NCBI GenBank assembly: GCA_027019845.1
Contig: JALUWE010000282.1
Span: 1 to 10,838, forward strand
Source of the DNA: Anaerolineales bacterium
GTDB taxonomy: Bacteria; Chloroflexota; Anaerolineae; Anaerolineales; JABWBV01
Direction of reading: 5' to 3'
Length of the DNA: 10,838 nt
Below the pieces are notes generated by a model that worked only from the letters and a program-made list of their open reading frames with translations, searched no databases and was not told the origin of the DNA. Shown one piece after another: positions 9,592-10,838 of this stretch (the stretch's first letter is position 1; each line of letters starts with the position of its first letter). A program made the position numbers and the translations under genes.

Positions 9592-9658
9592 GGGGATAGA
9601 GAGGGGGGATAGGGATAGGGATAGAGAGGGGGGATAGGGATAGGGATAGGGATAGGGT
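9592..9658 (+). repeat. 6-mer tandem array, GGGATA type (copy 3)
   Basis: GGGATA units are interrupted twice by GAGAGGGG, giving a higher-order pattern (one GGGATA before GAGA, then two, then four or five). In the thiN mRNA this reads as TATCCC repeats that end about 15 bases before the ATG. The same unit occurs at 2546-2590. Confidence 0.88.
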
Positions 9659-9694
9659 ATTGGGTAATTGGGTAATTGGGTAATTGGGTAATTA
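9659..9694 (+). repeat. 8-mer tandem array, ATTGGGTA (copy 3)
   Basis: Four exact ATTGGGTA units (9659-9690) are followed by ATTA, which joins directly to the stem-loop at 9695. The junction register is the same as at 5486-5490 and 2640-2641. The final base before the stem-loop is A here and G in the other two copies. Confidence 0.92.
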
Positions 9695-9738
9695 CATCCT
9701 GAGCGGAGGGCGGCGCAGCCGCTCGAAGTCGAAGGATG
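9695..9738 (+). repeat. Stem-loop core of composite repeat, copy 3
   Basis: CATCCT (9695-9700) pairs with AGGATG (9733-9738), and GAGCGG (9701-9706) pairs with CCGCTC (9719-9724). GAAGTCGA is left as a one-sided bulge. This is the shortest of the three cores, with a 12-base central loop. GGTATTGGGT follows and resembles a stray 8-mer unit. In the thiN mRNA the complementary strand would fold between riboswitch and start codon. Confidence 0.87.
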
Positions 9739-9756
9739 GGTATTGGGTGACGAATT

Positions 9757-9819
9757 AGACAAGTGAGACAAATGAGACCAGTCAGACCAGTCAGACAAAT
9801 GAGACAAGTCCGACAACTC
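9757..9819 (+). repeat. 9-mer tandem array, AGAC-type (copy 3)
   Basis: Seven units run in phase: AGACAAGTG, AGACAAATG, AGACCAGTC (twice), AGACAAATG, AGACAAGTC and CGACAACTC. It is the same unit family as 2492-2541, inverted. The array begins within a few bases of the thi-operon terminator U-tract, so read-through transcripts would enter it at once. Confidence 0.9.
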
Positions 9820-9823
9820 AAAC

Positions 9824-9848
9824 AAAAATCCCTCCGGCGCGGGAGGGA
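9824..9848 (-). terminator. Intrinsic terminator downstream of the TPP riboswitch
   Basis: On the minus strand, TCCCTCC (plus 9842-9848) pairs with GGAGGGA (plus 9829-9835) across a six-base loop. It is followed at once by TTTTTG. It lies about 10 bases after the aptamer, the position expected for a riboswitch expression platform. I did not identify a specific antiterminator pairing. Confidence 0.75.
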
Positions 9849-9856
9849 GGGGACAG

Positions 9857-9945
9857 GGTGCTTCCCTACGCCGGTATTGTCCGGATCAGGTTCTACGGGT
9901 CGAGCGTTCGCTCCTCTCAGCCTGCGGGCAGGCTCCCCGAGCAGG
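9857..9945 (-). ncRNA. TPP (THI-element) riboswitch controlling thiN-thiB
   Basis: The minus strand carries the THI-element signature in order. These are TGCTCGGGGAGCC, P2 formed by AGCCTGC/GCAGGCT, CTGAGA in the pyrimidine-binding loop (plus 9914-9920 region), and a short GAGCG/CGCTC stem. Then come GACCC, GAACCTGATCCGG, an ATACCGG arm, and the 3' block GCGTAGGGAAGCA (plus 9859-9871). Agreement with the conserved TPP aptamer is close to base for base in the core. It binds thiamine diphosphate, and the terminator just downstream implies transcriptional shut-off when the ligand is abundant. The exact P1 boundaries are approximate. Confidence 0.96.
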
Positions 9946-9962
9946 GTATTCGGTTTTCTAAA

Positions 9963-9992
9963 AGTATACCACGAGAGATCACAGGTTTTGAA
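9963..9992 (-). promoter_or_regulatory. Predicted promoter of the riboswitch-thiN-thiB transcript
   Basis: On the minus strand the -10 is TATACT (plus 9963-9968) and a moderate -35 is TTCAAA (plus 9987-9992), separated by 18 bases. The start would fall near 9956, a few bases before the aptamer, leaving a leader of about 379 nt before thiN. The -35 lies 16 bases past the upstream dehydrogenase stop. Confidence 0.6.
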
Positions 9993-10001
9993 AAACTGTG
10001 A
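9979..10001. promoter_or_regulatory. 23-bp inverted repeat overlapping the thi promoter -35
   Basis: TCACAG (9979-9984) and CTGTGA (9996-10001) form a perfect six-base inverted repeat. A further TTTT/AAAA pairing lies inside, with a one-base bulge and a tiny loop. It covers the predicted -35 of the thi promoter and lies directly after the dehydrogenase stop. It could be an operator or the remains of a terminator for the dehydrogenase gene; no U-tract follows on the minus strand. The half-sites are inverted relative to a CRP site. Confidence 0.5.
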
Positions 10002-10007
10002 GGGCTG

Positions 10008-10823
10008 TCATTTGGCTTTGCGAAAATCGCGGATCACTTTCAGCCGCCAGGAGAACGGGCCGGCCGGGATCAGCCGCGCCACCCACCACAACAGACGGGC
10101 GTAGGCCGGCAGAACGATGAACTCGCGGTTGCGCGCCACCCCGCGCAGGATGTGTTGCGCGGCCCGATCCGCGTCCACCAGAAAGCGGTCGCGCTGCCGG
10201 GCTTTGACGGCCTCGCGACGGATACCGGCCAGTTTGGCAGTGTCCATCATGCCGGTGCGGATGAAGGCCGGGCAGACCACGCTGACGCGCACGCCAAAAT
10301 CCGCGGCCTCGGCGCGCAGCGCGGTGGAGAGGCCAACCACCGCGTGTTTGCTGGCGGTGTACGGCACGCTGGAGGGGAAGGGCACCAGCCCGGCCAGGGA
10401 GGCCACGTTGACGATGTGGCCGCTGCCCTGCCGCACCATGTGCGGGTAGGCGGCCATCACGCCGTGGACCACTCCCATCAGGTTGACTTCCACCACCCGC
10501 CGCCAGTTGTCCAGGGTCTGGTCGCGCAGTTCGCCCAGGATGGTGATCCCGGCGTTGTTGAACAGCAGGTCGAGCCGGCCGTGTTGGTTCACGGCCTGGT
10601 CTACGCAGGCCTGGACGGCTTCGGCGTCGGTCACGTCCAGCCGGACGGCCCGGGCGCGGCCGCCTGCGGCCTGGATGGCGCGGGCGGTTTGTTGGGCGGC
10701 CTCTTCGTTCAGGTCTGCGGCGATGACGGTTGCGCCGCGGTGCGCCAGTTGGCGGCACAAGGCACGGCCAATGCCCGCGCCGCCGCCGGTAACGAGGGTG
10801 ATTTTGTGTTGGAAGGGAGGCAT
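10008..10823 (-). CDS. Short-chain dehydrogenase/reductase (SDR), NAD-type
   Basis: This is a 271-residue classical SDR with a Rossmann fold. The cofactor motif TGGGAGIG lies at 12-19, followed by Asp37 at the end of the second strand, which favours NAD(H) over NADP(H). NNAG lies at 89-92. The catalytic residues Asn114, Ser142, Tyr155 and Lys159 are all present (YTASK). After PAFIRTGM the protein ends in a hydrophobic then basic tail (LLWWVARLIPAG, then RLKVIRDFRKAK), which may associate with membrane or mediate oligomerisation. The substrate cannot be told from sequence. ATG 10821-10823 gives a normal N-terminus. The 15 visible bases upstream are pyrimidine-rich without a Shine-Dalgarno sequence, and the frame stays open to the window edge, so a slightly earlier start cannot be excluded. 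The gene has the same direction as the thi operon, but the internal promoter makes the operon separate. Confidence 0.92.
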   Translation of the reverse strand: MPPFQHKITLVTGGGAGIGRALCRQLAHRGATVIAADLNEEAAQQTARAIQAAGGRARAVRLDVTDAEAVQACVDQAVNQHGRLDLLFNNAGITILGELRDQTLDNWRRVVEVNLMGVVHGVMAAYPHMVRQGSGHIVNVASLAGLVPFPSSVPYTASKHAVVGLSTALRAEAADFGVRVSVVCPAFIRTGMMDTAKLAGIRREAVKARQRDRFLVDADRAAQHILRGVARNREFIVLPAYARLLWWVARLIPAGPFSWRLKVIRDFRKAK

Positions 10824-10838
10824 GGGGGGAGGGGGTGA

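Noticed and set aside
8907..9821. N-terminal extension of the thiamine-binding protein through thiN and the repeat cluster
   Set aside because: The extension is repeat-derived and Pro/Arg/Ala-rich, and antisense-free thiN occupies the same strand in another frame. GTG 8904-8906 with GGAGGTG and an immediate signal peptide is clearly the start.
9979..10001. CRP/FNR-type binding site
   Set aside because: A CRP site is TGTGA-N6-TCACA. Here the half-sites are in the opposite order, with a different spacing.

Overview
The window is GC-rich bacterial chromosome with tightly packed genes, carrying several intergenic repeat clusters of an unusual kind. The gene content suggests a Chloroflexota (Anaerolineae-like) bacterium: an ARMT1/DUF89 phosphatase, an M32 carboxypeptidase, an IRP1/AcnA-type aconitase, Gram-positive-style lipoproteins, and a TPP-riboswitch-controlled thiamine operon. 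That placement is an inference from gene families and repeat style, not from a marker gene. No phage, transposase, CRISPR, rRNA or tRNA gene was seen.

Layout, left to right. (1) 1-2447, plus strand: the 3' end of an ARMT1-family (DUF89) damage-control phosphatase gene, overlapping an M32 (Taq-type) metallocarboxypeptidase gene. (2) 2448-2699: a near-consensus promoter (TTGAAA-N17-TATAAT), then a composite repeat cluster built from 9-mer, 6-mer, stem-loop and 8-mer modules. The predicted transcript start falls at the first repeat base, so the whole cluster should be the leader of the next gene. (3) 2700-5411: aconitase. (4) 5412-5639: a second composite cluster in the opposite orientation, starting three bases after the aconitase stop. 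(5) 5640-7589: a two-gene unit encoding a lipoprotein with a fibronectin-III-like and a discoidin-like region, and a patatin-like phospholipase. (6) 7590-7823: a convergent junction holding two exact 83-bp tandem copies. (7) 7824-9992, minus strand: promoter, TPP riboswitch, intrinsic terminator, third composite cluster, thiN (thiamine pyrophosphokinase), a short 7-mer array, and a thiamine-binding lipoprotein gene (thiB-like). (8) 10008-10823, minus strand: a short-chain dehydrogenase/reductase.

The thiamine block reads as one regulated unit. Under thiamine diphosphate limitation the riboswitch would allow read-through into a salvage pair: periplasmic or surface capture (ThiB) and activation of thiamine (ThiN). 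The ABC permease and ATPase are not next to them here.

The most unusual signal is the composite repeat. It occurs three times with the same module order relative to the adjacent gene: 8-mer array, a fixed junction, a long stem-loop with a variable insert, and 9-mers further out; 6-mers occur at varying positions. Two copies lie in predicted 5' leaders (aconitase, thiN) and one directly follows the aconitase stop, so aconitase is bracketed by inverted copies.
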